This document shows positions 34,198 through 43,694 of a DNA stretch of 64,000 bases, one piece after another; position 1 is the first letter of the stretch, and each line of letters opens with the position of its first letter. Origin of the DNA: Gautieria morchelliformis (lineage: Eukaryota; Basidiomycota; Agaricomycetes; Gomphales; Gomphaceae); assembly GCA_015179125.1 (NCBI GenBank), contig WHVA01000445.1, positions 30,909-94,908 on the forward strand, in the 5' to 3' direction. A program made the position numbers and the translations under genes. The notes beneath the pieces are model-generated. The model saw nothing but the letters and a program-made list of their open reading frames with translations, did not search any database and was not told where the DNA came from.

Positions 34198-34563
34198 TCA
34201 GTAGCAAACTGCTGGCTGTAAATGGGATGTAACATGTGAGCGAGTGATGCAGTGTATTGTGTGCAGAAATAAATCACTAAGATAAACCAAGCGCTGCACC
34301 AACCAAACAAGATACAGCCATAAAAACCTCTTCGCGATCAATGATCTTGCGGAAGGAATGGTGATTCGCGCACGCTGCATGTGCATGTGCACATGCAGTG
34401 CACTTGCGCTGAAATTAAACACATGACTTTGACTCGCCAGGTGGCGGGATGACATGCAGTCTTCAGTGTGCTCGCTAATATTCGAGATATGGCCGCAGCT
34501 GAGGAATTTGATGTCTCCTCTTGTAATGGTGAAGCACATCTGTAGAGCACGCCATCGGCTCAC
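34198..34563 (-). pseudogene. Small cysteine-rich protein, copy 3, decayed
   Basis: Begins like copies 1 and 2 (MCFTITRGDIKFLSCGHISN, then SEHTEDC) but loses most later cysteines after an indel around 34.41 kb and runs into an unrelated tail. It belongs to unit C, in the same orientation as copies 1 and 2. Confidence 0.65.
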
Positions 34564-34926
34564 GCATCCTCAAGACAACTTCAAGCGGCAGACCTGATCG
34601 GAGGGGATGTCCTCGTAAGAAACCTAATGCTATCCACTGACTGAGTGCGGTGCACAGCCTCTGCAATGGGACTTACTTTGCGGCACTATCCCATGAAAGC
34701 TCCATTATACGGTGGGTGCTGACTTAGATAGACCTTGACGATCTGTTGGAAGATGTGTGGTCACACAACACGTGTCTCAGCCTATGTTCACATCTTTGTA
34801 TTCGAATTTGGTGGGAGCCCTGAGAGGTCGGAGGCCTGAGCACAGTACTAGTTGGAAATTACACTCTTCCGGTCCCGGTCCCCTCAGGGTATCGTGAGCT
34901 AGTCAGGCGCATCCCCATCTCACATG
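34220..34926 (+). repeat. Segmental unit C, left part
   Basis: Matches 14.57-15.27 and 19.07-19.93 kb and ends at 34926 in CCCCATCTCACATG, where copia II begins. In unit B the same sequence continues without a break as CTCACATGTCCATTCATCGG (near 20270), and that continuation is found on the far side of copia II at 40.62 kb. Confidence 0.8.
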
Positions 34927-35229
34927 TGTTACGCGCAGGACTGAGTTCGAAGGGAAAACTGATTAGATTACTATCTACTCGGTGAGTACCTAGCATTACG
35001 CACCTGAGTTCGAAGGGAAAACTGATTAGATTACTATCTACTCGGTGAGTACCTAGCATTACGCACCTGAGTTCGAAGGGAAAACTGATTAGATTACTAT
35101 CTACTCGGTGAGTACCTAGCATTACGCACCTGAGTTCGAAGGAAAACTGATAGGGTTTCCCTTCGAACTCAGACTACCATATTGGGTGACTGAGTCACGT
35201 GATCTCGCGCAAGTAGCACGCGAGTAACA
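34927..35229 (-). repeat. Copia II 3' LTR with three 63-bp tandem units
   Basis: The unit begins TGAGTTCGAAGGGAAAACTG and ends in AGCATTACGCACC; it is repeated three times in direct tandem (about 34942-35130) plus a partial fourth. The partner LTR at 39454 has one unit plus the partial copy, so the array length differs between the two LTRs of one element. Confidence 0.85.
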
Positions 35230-35250
35230 CACCCCCTGACGCGGTCAACG

Positions 35251-37220
35251 TCAGAAGAGTCCCATAGTGCGTCTATGTCGTTCGACCAACTCGCGAGGTA
35301 ACGCTTTGGTCAGTAGGTCCGCCGGCATACTGTTCGTAGGTACGTAACCGATCTGGATGACTTTATGAGCGACCTTTTCTCGCAGCCAGAAGTACCGGAT
35401 ATCCAGGTGCTTCATGCGTCCATGATGCTCGGGATTTTTGGCAACAGATAGAGCAGATTGATTATCAATGAATAGGTGAGATGGCCCTTCAACCCTTGAA
35501 TCAAGCTCATCCAATAAGCTTCGCAACCAGACGATTTTGGTCCCTGCCAGGACTGATGCGACGAACTCGGCCTCGGTTGTGGATAAGGTGACTATGTTCT
35601 GCAACTTGCTGGCCCAGCTGATGGCTCCGGTCCCGACCTTTGTGAGGAACCCAGAGGTTGATCGACCGTTGTCGGGATTTCCTCCGTGATCAGCGTCGGT
35701 CCATGTCTGGAACATTTGATTGATGGATCGGGTGCGTAGGTGAGTGCTAGATCGATCGTCCCTTTCAGGTAGTGTAGGAGGTGTTTCACCGCTGTCCAAT
35801 GCGCCGGACCTGGATTTGAGTTGAATCGTGGGAGGCGTCCGACAGCGTAGGCAATGTCAGGACGAGTCGCGATGGCTAAATAATTCAGCGCTCCGACTGC
35901 ATTTAGGTAGGGCACATCCCTCATACTAGATGTAGACACTTGGCGCAGATTGGAGACGCTTGAATCCCATACTCTCTAGCGCAGTCCCAAGCCGTTTGTA
36001 CCATAACCTTCCACTCTGCTTTAATCCATCCAGTCCTCTCTTCAGCTTGCATACCCAGTCTGATCCCCCTTGATGGTAGCCTTCCAGTTGTTGCATGTAT
36101 ATTGTTGCGTCATCGGCGAGTACTCCATTTAGGTAAGTGTTGTTACGTATCGAGATTTCCGCTAAGTCGGAACTGGAAAGGACAGCAGCTTCAACTTATA
36201 GGTTGCACCCCCAATGAACTATTGTCCTAAGTATTTCAAAAATGGGTCCGGAGTCGGAAAGAATTGAACTAAGGGTTGGTCGGAACTTGAGTCAGAACTG
36301 AGATGGAAGGTGGAAGGTGGAAGGCGGAGAGATGGAGGTCTTGCTAGACTCACTGTGCTAAGAACAGGAGATGGAGCAAAGGAAATCAAGTATCGAAGGT
36401 GATTATCTGATTGCAGAATAACAGACATACATGACAGGCTTTTATACAAAGAGCTGAGACAACAGGTAATGGGATGGTACTAAGCAAATTCCGGGGGGAG
36501 CGGAAGTTGGGTAGACAATGCGTGGGAACTAACTAATTGGGAACAATGGGACTACAAGGGGGGTTCAGGGTAAGGTAAAACAATGGCAAAGAACAAGGGG
36601 TCGGGAAAACATATCTGACAACGAAACACAAGGAGGGCCAGACATATGGTCTTGATGAACGATGAAGCGGGTCCAGTGGGTCCGAGTAATAGAGTCGAAA
36701 GAACAAGGGAGTAGAACAAGGAGTGGAATGTTGGAAATATCGGAGGGGTGGAAAGGTTGCAGAACTGAAGGTCGGAAGTCGGAAATGCACGGTCGTAACA
36801 AGCGTTCGATATGTCTATTGACTCGATATGTGCTCCCTGTAGTGCTCCCTGAGCTAATATTGTGCACAGGGCTGCCCATCATGTGGTAGGAGCGAAGACT
36901 TCGTCATAATCGATGCCTGGTCGTTGGGTATATCCCTTCGCTACCAGGTGGCTCTTGTATTTATATAGAGAGCCATCCGAATGGAGCTTGATTTGGAAGA
37001 CTCACCAAGAGCCAATGGCTTTCTCTCCAGGAGGTAATTTCACTAATTCCCATGTCCCATTGTCTAGGAGGGCTCGGATCTCTGTGTCCATCGAGTCCTT
37101 CCATATTGGCGCATCGGAGCGTTGCATTGCTTCAGCGAACATCTTGGGAACATGGCCATCTTTTATTGTTGCATTCAGTGCTGCTCTGATGATACCCGGT
37201 GAGATCGCGTTTGCATCCAT
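35251..37220 (-). pseudogene. Copia II reverse transcriptase and RNase H
   Basis: Reverse transcriptase starts in 37002-37220 (WKDSMDTEIRALLDNGTWEL) and continues upstream of the solo LTR to YDEVFAP and IESIDISNA. It resumes after the LTR with YLNGVL and IYMQQLEGYHQ. RNase H is open at 35251-35799 (DADHGGNPDNGRSTSGFL, TTEAEFVASVLAGTK, LTKALPRELVERH). Lesions: TGA at 36879-36881 and lost sequence between 35940 and 36010, so part of the palm, including the YVDD region, is missing. Confidence 0.85.
36141..36800. mobile_element. Solo LTR (family S) in copia II
   Basis: 660-bp segment with ends TGTTACG...CGTAACA, flanked by AGTGT (36136-36140) and AGCGT (36801-36805), a 5-bp target duplication with one change. 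Removing it restores the RVT_2 reading IESIDISNAYLNG. Homologous to the solo LTR at 44533-45239. Confidence 0.88.
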
Positions 37221-37545
37221 GATGTCTGATTCATCATAGATGAATTCCAGGGCCTGAATGATTGAAGCGCTGGCTGCTGCACCCCCCTCAGGGCCTGGAT
37301 CGTCATGATCGGGAGGTGGACGAGGTCGGAGGAATGGGTCATGGAGATGGCGATAATCAATCCGGGCAGTAGTCCTGCTGGACCGGCGGAGGGGTGCGAT
37401 AGGTGCGGGTGGGGCTGGTGGGTCAAGGTCAGCTGGTGGGTCGGGGTCAGCTGGTGGGTCAGGGTCGGCAGGAGGGTTGGGAGCAACTGGTGGGTTGGGT
37501 TCGGCTGGTGGTCTGGGATTTTCTGGAGGGGCGGCTTCTGGGAGT

Positions 37546-38142
37546 TCAATGCCGTTGCCCTTCCAGTGGAGCTATGATCCAGTCGGGAAGTATGGCGGAT
37601 GGTAACAGTGGTTCAGTAATATTGTTAGCCATGGTAAGACCTGGGAATTCAGATTCATCAAAGATGACGTCTCGAGATATGATGGTGCATTTTGTGATGG
37701 GGTCCAAGCAGCGCCAACCCTTATAACCATCCTCGAAGCCGAGGTAAATGTATTTGCGAGATCTGGGTTGCAGTCCAGCTCTTTCATCCTTTTGCACATG
37801 GACATAGGCAGTGCAGCCAAAGGTACACAGCATTCCAAGGTTTGGTTTGTGGCCAAACCAGGCCTCATAGGGAGTTTTGTCTATGAGCACAGAGGTTGGA
37901 GTGGCATTGACGATTCAAACCAATAATTTTAGGGCATCTCCCCACATCAACGCTGGTAGATGGGCTTGCTGTAGTAGTGCGATCGTTCCTTCCATGAAGG
38001 TCCGATTCGTCTGTTCTGAGATGCCAGTCTGCTGCGGTGTGCCCTTTGTAGTATGTTCGTGAAGTATACCATGGTGCTGGAAATGTTGGTCCCACTTATG
38101 ACCAATATACTCCCCGCCTTTGTCGTCCCTAAAACGCTTCAC
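37546..38142 (-). pseudogene. Copia II integrase, C-terminal part
   Basis: 37546-37890 reads DKTPYEAWFGHKPNL and YIYLGFEDGYKGWR, typical of the copia integrase C-terminal region. 37915-38142 carries the core end in two overlapping frames (DDKGGEYIGHKW, TPQQTGISEQTNRTF). Frame changes between the pieces show decay. Confidence 0.82.
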
Positions 38143-38268
38143 TCTCGAGTTTAATTGATTTTCTGCCAGTGCTTCGAAGGCCCGGTAGGCATCAAATGCC
38201 TCATCCTTTGTCTTCAGGAGATAAACGGTCCTGTACCTCGTGCAGTCGTCCGTGAAAGTAATCCAGTA

Positions 38269-39411
38269 TCAGTGTCCTGATGGTGTGCGGACTGGGAGAG
38301 GCCCATGGACGTCTGAGACAACAAGGTCAAGTGGGCTGGATGCGCGGTTGGTGCTTTTTGGGAAGGGGTTGCGGTGTTGCTTCGCAGCAATACATGGTTC
38401 GCAGATATGAGGAACAGTCCCATTTGAGTTTACCTGTATCCCATCGACCATGTTATTTTCTAGGAGCTTCTCCAGCCGCGCCTGTCCAATGTGCGCGAGT
38501 CGTCTGTGGAGCAATGGTCGGTCTACTATTTGCGAAGAGATGGCGAGTGCGAGTTCTTGATTTGGGACTGTGTTCCCAGTCAAGAAACCGGTCCCGTTTC
38601 GTACGGTGGCACAGAAGCGCAATTTATTGCCTTGGATAAACGATATGTGGTCCTTCACGATGCAGACGGTGAAACTGTGGTGTGTGGTAAGGTGGAGGAC
38701 TGCGAGTAAGTTGTTCTGGAGTGCGGGCACGTGTAGAACTTTCGAGAACAAAATGTCTTGTGTCGGCTTCCCGTCGATCATGGGGGAAAACAATACTTGC
38801 CCCCGCCCGGCCGAGTACACTACCTCGTTTGTTGCTAGTCTGATGGGTACTCTGTAGTGCTCGTAATTCCGCAGCCAATGATGATGAGGAGTCATGTGGC
38901 TGGTCGCTCCTGTGTCTGTGTTCCAGCACAGATCGGCGTCTCCGTTGATTGATGATGAAGGCGAAGGTCGTAGGTCCGCATTCCCAGCGAGTTCCTCTGT
39001 GATATCGCCCGATGTACTTTTCTTCTGTTTTCGTGGTGCGGATAGCCTCTCTGCAAGTGGCACAAAGGATCCTCGTCGCTTCAGGTTTCTGTTTCCTGTA
39101 GCGATAGTATTTCCATCCAGATTCTTGCTTTTCAGCCTTTTCCACATTTCGATGGGATTTTCCATGGTGTTCTCGACGTGGACGTATTGTGTCAGAGTTA
39201 GGGATTCGAGTATGGTGCCGGCGGCCTCCTCCCTCTTCAGGATCCATTTTTCCGCTTCTCTCGCGTCCATCGGTCTTTTGAGGTCTTCGATGACTATTCG
39301 CCATGCGCCTATTTTCATGAGCTTCTCCTGCGTTTCAGTTGCCCAGACATCGTAGTTCGTGCCCGTGAGTCTGACGCTTTTCACGCGACCTTCAGCCTCT
39401 GATTTGGACAT
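38269..39411 (-). CDS. Copia II gag-protease-gag-pre-integrase frame
   Basis: A 380-residue frame. Gag starts TGTNYDVWATETQEKLMKIG and is short: after EMWKRLKSKNLDG it passes to a basic stretch without the usual CCHC knuckle, so an internal in-frame deletion is likely. The protease site is CWNTDTGATSHM. Gag-pre-integrase reads LLHRRLAHIGQARLEKLL with CEPCIAAKQHRNPFP. The integrase N-terminus begins at LDLVVSDVHGPLPV and runs out at the stop. Confidence 0.85.
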   Translation of the reverse strand: MSKSEAEGRVKSVRLTGTNYDVWATETQEKLMKIGAWRIVIEDLKRPMDAREAEKWILKREEAAGTILESLTLTQYVHVENTMENPIEMWKRLKSKNLDGNTIATGNRNLKRRGSFVPLAERLSAPRKQKKSTSGDITEELAGNADLRPSPSSSINGDADLCWNTDTGATSHMTPHHHWLRNYEHYRVPIRLATNEVVYSAGRGQVLFSPMIDGKPTQDILFSKVLHVPALQNNLLAVLHLTTHHSFTVCIVKDHISFIQGNKLRFCATVRNGTGFLTGNTVPNQELALAISSQIVDRPLLHRRLAHIGQARLEKLLENNMVDGIQVNSNGTVPHICEPCIAAKQHRNPFPKSTNRASSPLDLVVSDVHGPLPVRTPSGH

Positions 39412-39441
39412 GCTGAGTTCTTTTCCTTCGATTATAGCGCG

Positions 39442-39453
39442 GGGCCCATAACC
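39442..39453 (-). promoter_or_regulatory. Copia II primer-binding site (initiator-tRNA anticodon type)
   Basis: GGTTATGGGCCC, read on minus, directly follows the LTR end GTAACA. The same 12-mer follows the LTR ends of copia I (29673-29684) and copia III (51667-51678). It is complementary to the anticodon stem-loop of eukaryotic initiator tRNA-Met (GGGCCCAUAACC), implying a half-tRNA primer. Confidence 0.75.
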
Positions 39454-39617
39454 TGTTACGCGCAGGACTGAGTTCGAAGGGAAAACTGATTAGATTACTA
39501 TCTACTCGGTGAGTACCTAGCATTACGCACCTGAGTTCAAAGGGAAAACTGATAGGGTTTCCCTTCGAACTCAGACTACCATATTGGGTGACTGCGTCAC
39601 GTGATCTCACGCGAGTA

Positions 39618-40616
39618 AGATAGAGGACGCTCTAATAGGGCACCCTTATATAATCTACTTTAGCCCAATATTTTGAGCTCAATAGATGTTCACACGGTCA
39701 CTTTTTCACCACTTTGTCTCCTACAATCCATGCAAGTAACCTCTATAAATGAGTCCCAGGAAACAGAATATTATTTGAATAAAAATTGAGCTGTATATAG
39801 ACAAAAAACTTGAATTTTACAAATGTGCAGGAAATCACTTATATGATGCAAGGACATGCTCAGAAAATTTTGGGGCAAGGACGATGAAGGACATTTGGCC
39901 GCTTATGTAATCAATCACGTGACATCAGCGGAGTGCGAAAATTGAAGAAAAGCTGGCTGAACCAACCACATCTCTATACCTAGAGCATCCAGCATGGGCT
40001 GGAAGTCTAAAGTGTGATTGGCATGCCTCGAAAACCTGAGAAAAGGTGCCCTGAATGACTTTTATCCAAAATTTCATTGTGAGCTCAACTTTATTAAGCA
40101 ATACTGGGGTGCAGTCAAGTTCCGATACAGGTCAAGTGCACAAACAACAGATATAGATGCCATGGAGCGCAATGTAATTGCTTGCCTCGATGATATCCCA
40201 TTGAGCCAAATTCAGCGGTCAGTGGTTTTCAAGTCCATCATCTGAATATGGATTACTCATTGTTTATTTTATTTTATTTTTTTGGAGTAGCTATGCAAAT
40301 CAATCTGCAATATTCATTTCAGCATACTCACAAGGCTTTTCTGGCTCAATGGCTGCCTGGGCAAACCGAAACCAAAGGTATCATGGACACCAGACTTTGG
40401 ATGGCTCAGAAAGCAAAGCTGCCTATGCATAGCACTTTATTATTGATCTGGAGGTACTTGATGCATTACAATACATAGACTATGAGTGGGGAGGCATCCT
40501 TGATGTGAAATCTGATGAGTAGTTTTTTTTTTCAAACTCGACTTCAGGATTTTGGCCACTTTTAGGGTTAGGGTTAGAGATTACATAAGGGTGCCCTATT
40601 AGGGCGTCCTCTATCT
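39618..40616. mobile_element. 999-bp Tc1/mariner-type element with ~40-bp TIRs
   Basis: The ends are inverted repeats of about 40 bp starting AGATAGAGGACGC and containing CTAATAGGGCACCCTTAT, with few mismatches, flanked by TA on both sides (39616-39617 and 40617-40618). Inside, plus-strand 40018-40245 reads [20 protein letters not shown], the C-terminal DDE block of fungal IS630/Tc1-type transposases, with the catalytic Glu replaced by Lys (codon 40096-40098). No full transposase remains, so it is a non-autonomous derivative. It is inserted in the 5' LTR of copia II. Confidence 0.85.
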
Positions 40617-40618
40617 TA

Positions 40619-41130
40619 ATAACATGTCCATTCATCGGTGGTATTCAATGCGGCGGCGTCGCCTCCTCTTCTACCTTCTGGCATAACTCGTTTGCCATGT
40701 CGGTCTTGAATGAAGCTCGCGTGTACCTAGATTGCGTTCTCAGCTGGCACCTTCTGGCACGGTTCCTTACTCCTATATTCAGGCTTCGTTCCTTCCTCCT
40801 AACCATGTCCCCATCATCAACTAGCCCCGACTTGAACATTACGCGGTTCAGTATATTTGATAAAGAGGCTGGGTCAGGTTCCGGTATCGCCGCGCGCGCT
40901 GGCCCTCTGCCAGTGGGAGCCCAGTGCAGGGATTGTCAGGTAGAGGTAGAGCAGGACAACAAGCAGGCGAGATGTCTGCGTGTGGAACAAGCTGTCGTCA
41001 GTGTTCACTCACACCGCAAACTGCGACGAGCCTTTGAGGAAGATGTGGGAAATTTCTGAAAAGGATTCGTTGGAATATAAGATGCAAACTCGGCGTGCAG
41101 CGTTCCCAGTGGCAAGCGTGACACTGCGTG
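40619..41130 (+). repeat. Segmental unit C, middle part
   Basis: Continues unit C after copia II; matches 20.27-20.76 and 20.83-20.92 kb. Plus-strand frames (AQCRDCQVEVEQDNKQARC; RKLRRAFEEDVG) differ between copies by small indels, so coding status is doubtful. Confidence 0.7.
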
Positions 41131-42187
41131 TCAGCATGTAAACGCGAACGATTTGTGCCTTGGAGGGGTCCGACATCTGCCATACAAAGTTGTGAACCTG
41201 CGCACGGGTGCGTCGGAGGCTCGAGTCTCTGTGCGCAATGTTACTGTAACCAAATCACAGCATTGTCGAATACACGCGACTTACAGTAAACGAATTCGGG
41301 ACTATCTGACAATGCTGTACTAATGGAATTCATTCGAGGGACCACTGTTAAGTACGTTGAATACAATTAATGAGAGCGGCTACCCCAACAGATCAAGTTA
41401 ACAGCTTTAACTAGGATAATAACTGCCATGGAGCGCTTGCATAGCACCCGAATGTAGAATGGTAACGCATACAACACAGAAGCGCTATATAGAATGATGA
41501 GCGACATTCTATACCCCTGGGAGGGTGATCCGTGTTTACCCCAGTCGCGTGCACCCGGCGGGTCGACCCTGGGGACAGAAGACTCGAGTCTTGCTAATGA
41601 TGCAGATCGACATCTTAACTGAGATGCGACCCATCAGAACCATCAACATTCAGTGTGTAAGGGCGATCGTAAAGAAGTTGATTGGTTTGAATGTAGGACT
41701 TACCTCGACAACTTGGCTGTATAGAATCCCGATCGAATGACGGCTAGCTAGTCGCAATCAACAGCATCATACGCCAGAATGATGCCCCACATGCTTTGAT
41801 ATGTACATCATCCGAATATAGAGATGCGCGCATACCAGAGCATCTGGCACCTGGCACTGGCTCCGTGAGAATGCTGGCACTAGGGTCTGAATGTACGAGT
41901 GATCGCTCGAAGACTGATTTCGAGACTTATCAGCCAAGAGGTTCCTGCATGCCATGATGTGCTCGACCTTAGGAAACTATATATTAGAGGAAGCTTGCTG
42001 GAACAACAGGGCTACTCAGTTGGTAAAGATTTGCACCAAAAGAACGCCTGCGATAATAAGTACCGCCTGGCACTTCAAAATTGATTGGCACGGGTGCGAG
42101 CGGCAAGCTGATACCAGATGGCACGGGGTCCACACCCGGGGCCTATACACGAAACTCCAAGCTAGTAGTCCAGTATCTCGGTAGAGA
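41131..42187. other. Unique stretch upstream of the peptide gene
   Basis: Absent from units A and B, where the flanking sequences are close together. No long reading frame or transposon motif seen. It contains a weak tRNA-arm-like string near 42014 that lacks a credible partner arm. Confidence 0.3.
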
Positions 42188-42195
42188 TATATAAG
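42188..42195 (+). promoter_or_regulatory. TATA box of the secreted peptide gene
   Basis: TATATAAG 114 bases before the ATG at 42309, followed by C/T-rich leader text. Spacing fits a start of transcription near 42220 and a leader of about 85-90 bases. Confidence 0.55.
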
Positions 42196-42308
42196 TCCCA
42201 TAGTCTGACCTCTAGTCAGCATTTCAAGTCCTCGAGTCTAGCACTCACGTTCCATTCATCAGTTACGCCAACTGCCTCGGAGTCCAATACTCGACAAGTC
42301 TATTCAAG

Positions 42309-42570
42309 ATGCACATCACAGTCGTCGCACTGTTGGCTCTTGGTGGGTATCCTGCCACGTTATATCGTCGGCGTATGTGACGTTGAACCGCCGTCTAGTG
42401 TTTCAAGCCGTGTCTTCTGCGCCTGTCGGCGGTGAAGATGGGCTTCAGGCTCGGGCCTGCAGGTACAACGATTGCTACAAACCTAGGGTGAGTAGCCGAC
42501 CACGTACTTCGTATAACATATAGTAATGCCGCCCCTCCCGCAGGCACCAGCAGCTGAGTATCAGGCTTGA
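42309..42570 (+). CDS. Tiny secreted peptide precursor with two cysteines
   Basis: Three exons (42309-42342, 42399-42487, 42544-42570) with two introns of 56 nt each, both GT-AG with good donor sites (GTGGGT, GTGAGT), giving a 49-residue product. Residues 1-19 form a classical signal peptide (MHITVVALLALVFQAVSSA). A short acidic linker ends in LQAR, a plausible processing point, followed by a mature peptide with the C-x4-C loop ACRYNDCYKPR and a short tail. One disulfide-closed loop is likely. TATA box and pyrimidine-rich leader are well placed. No homologue recognised; it could be a hormone-like peptide, an effector-like secreted peptide or a defence peptide. It lies in a non-repetitive stretch between transposon-rich blocks. 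No polyadenylation signal assigned. Confidence 0.6.
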
Positions 42571-43134
42571 AATTTCGGTCAATGCTAGTAAGGTAGGGTG
42601 AGTAGTCGTCCGTCTACTATACAGGTTCAAATGCTGAGACCCAGTGTCCCTCCTGCAAGAATGCTCTCTTAACTCCTCGGGCGGTCATAAATTCAGAGGC
42701 AACACTGTGGTCGATGGTACTGCAATTATCACCTACTTCCATAATTTATATAGCCGTTCTTCACGGACGGGATGACTACTGTAACCTACATTGCTCGGTT
42801 ACCTAGCCAGACTTTGTGCGTTACTTATTTAGAAAAGGGTCCGCTTCAATGAGTGATTGTTAGGGCCATATCGCCTGTGTTCAAAGTCAAACCAAAATTC
42901 CCACTTGCAAAGTTAGACGCACTGGTTCGAATATTGTTGCGGCGTTGCGGCATGTGATAGTTTAGGCAATATGATTGACGGCGCCTAAATAAGGAAATAC
43001 CACCACATAACGCGTGTTACGTAAATATGCCGATAACCACGCTACCATCGACGTCCACTCACTCTGGGGCATCGTCAGACTATATGCATAGGTCCCAGTG
43101 TCGCGGCATGTGATTCTCCTCGATGCGCTGCACT
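42571..43134. other. Region downstream of the peptide gene
   Basis: No gene seen. A possible further acceptor-like site near 42625 might allow an alternative 3' end of the peptide transcript, but its frame adds nothing recognisable. Confidence 0.3.
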
Positions 43135-43368
43135 CTGTGTCTATTAATCTCGTCCCACTCCCGCTCTGCCATCACCACTGGCAGCGGCTAGAAGGCGACA
43201 CCTCTCACACCGGCCGGTGATCCATCCTCACGCGCATCTGCACGTCCCGCGTGCGCGAAGGAGGAGCGTGTTGTAGGGGGCGTGCGCGCTTTCGTTGGCT
43301 GCCGGGGGCTTTGCGATGCGGAGAAGTCAACCCAGGCCAAAGCTAGGTGGAAAGTTGAAGCAGCGATG
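43135..43368 (+). repeat. Boundary segment L, unit C copy (internally deleted)
   Basis: Matches parts of 21.33-21.82 kb (CGACACCTCTCACACCGGCC, GGGGGCTTTGCGATGCGGAG) and stops at GCTAGGTGGAA, where the DIRS-like element begins. The expected continuation (ACATGTAGTACTGCGGAAAT) is at 49.29 kb. Confidence 0.75.
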
Positions 43369-43694
43369 AGCGCAGCGAGTCAAGCGCTACAACCGGGCTG
43401 ATTAATGTAGCTGAAGTAAGCCCCTTCCATAAATAGCAGAACTGTCATTCTCGTGCGGACACTCCTTTCCTTTCGCCTCCATCTACCCCCTCTGGTAGGA
43501 CGCAGGTGGAAGTTTTTCTCTCTCATGGCTCCGGCATCGTACCCCAGCGGTTCTACGGGACACCCTGAGCCATCCACACCGTCTAGGCCGACACCGACGT
43601 CATCTTCCACGCCGAGGCCCCTTAACCCCGGCACCCACCTTAACACCACTCCCGGGTCCACGGCACCTCCAGTACCAAACCCGGGCTCACGACC

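Larger units (their letters stand above)
34927..40618 (-). mobile_element. Ty1/copia retrotransposon II with nested insertions
   Basis: Minus-strand copia element. The 3' LTR is 34927-35229 (ends TGTTAC...GTAACA), the 5' LTR begins at 39454 and the primer site is 39442-39453. The 5' LTR is cut by a 999-bp TIR transposon (39618-40616) and pol by a solo LTR (36141-36800). The flanks share ACATG (34922-34926 and 40622-40626), the expected 5-bp target duplication. Gag is short and pol has stops, so it is inactive. Confidence 0.88.

Noticed and set aside
34942..35130. Regularly spaced identical repeats resembling an array
   Set aside because: Units are directly abutting 63-bp copies inside an LTR, without unique spacers; not a CRISPR array.
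40565..40585. TTAGGG-like text suggesting a telomere
   Set aside because: Only about two units inside a TIR element, far from any end; chance or an old repair scar.
42010..42140. tRNA-arm-like CTCAGTTGGTA near 42014 and a GGGTCCACACCC box about 110 bases on
   Set aside because: Spacing and stems do not fold into a tRNA; not supported.
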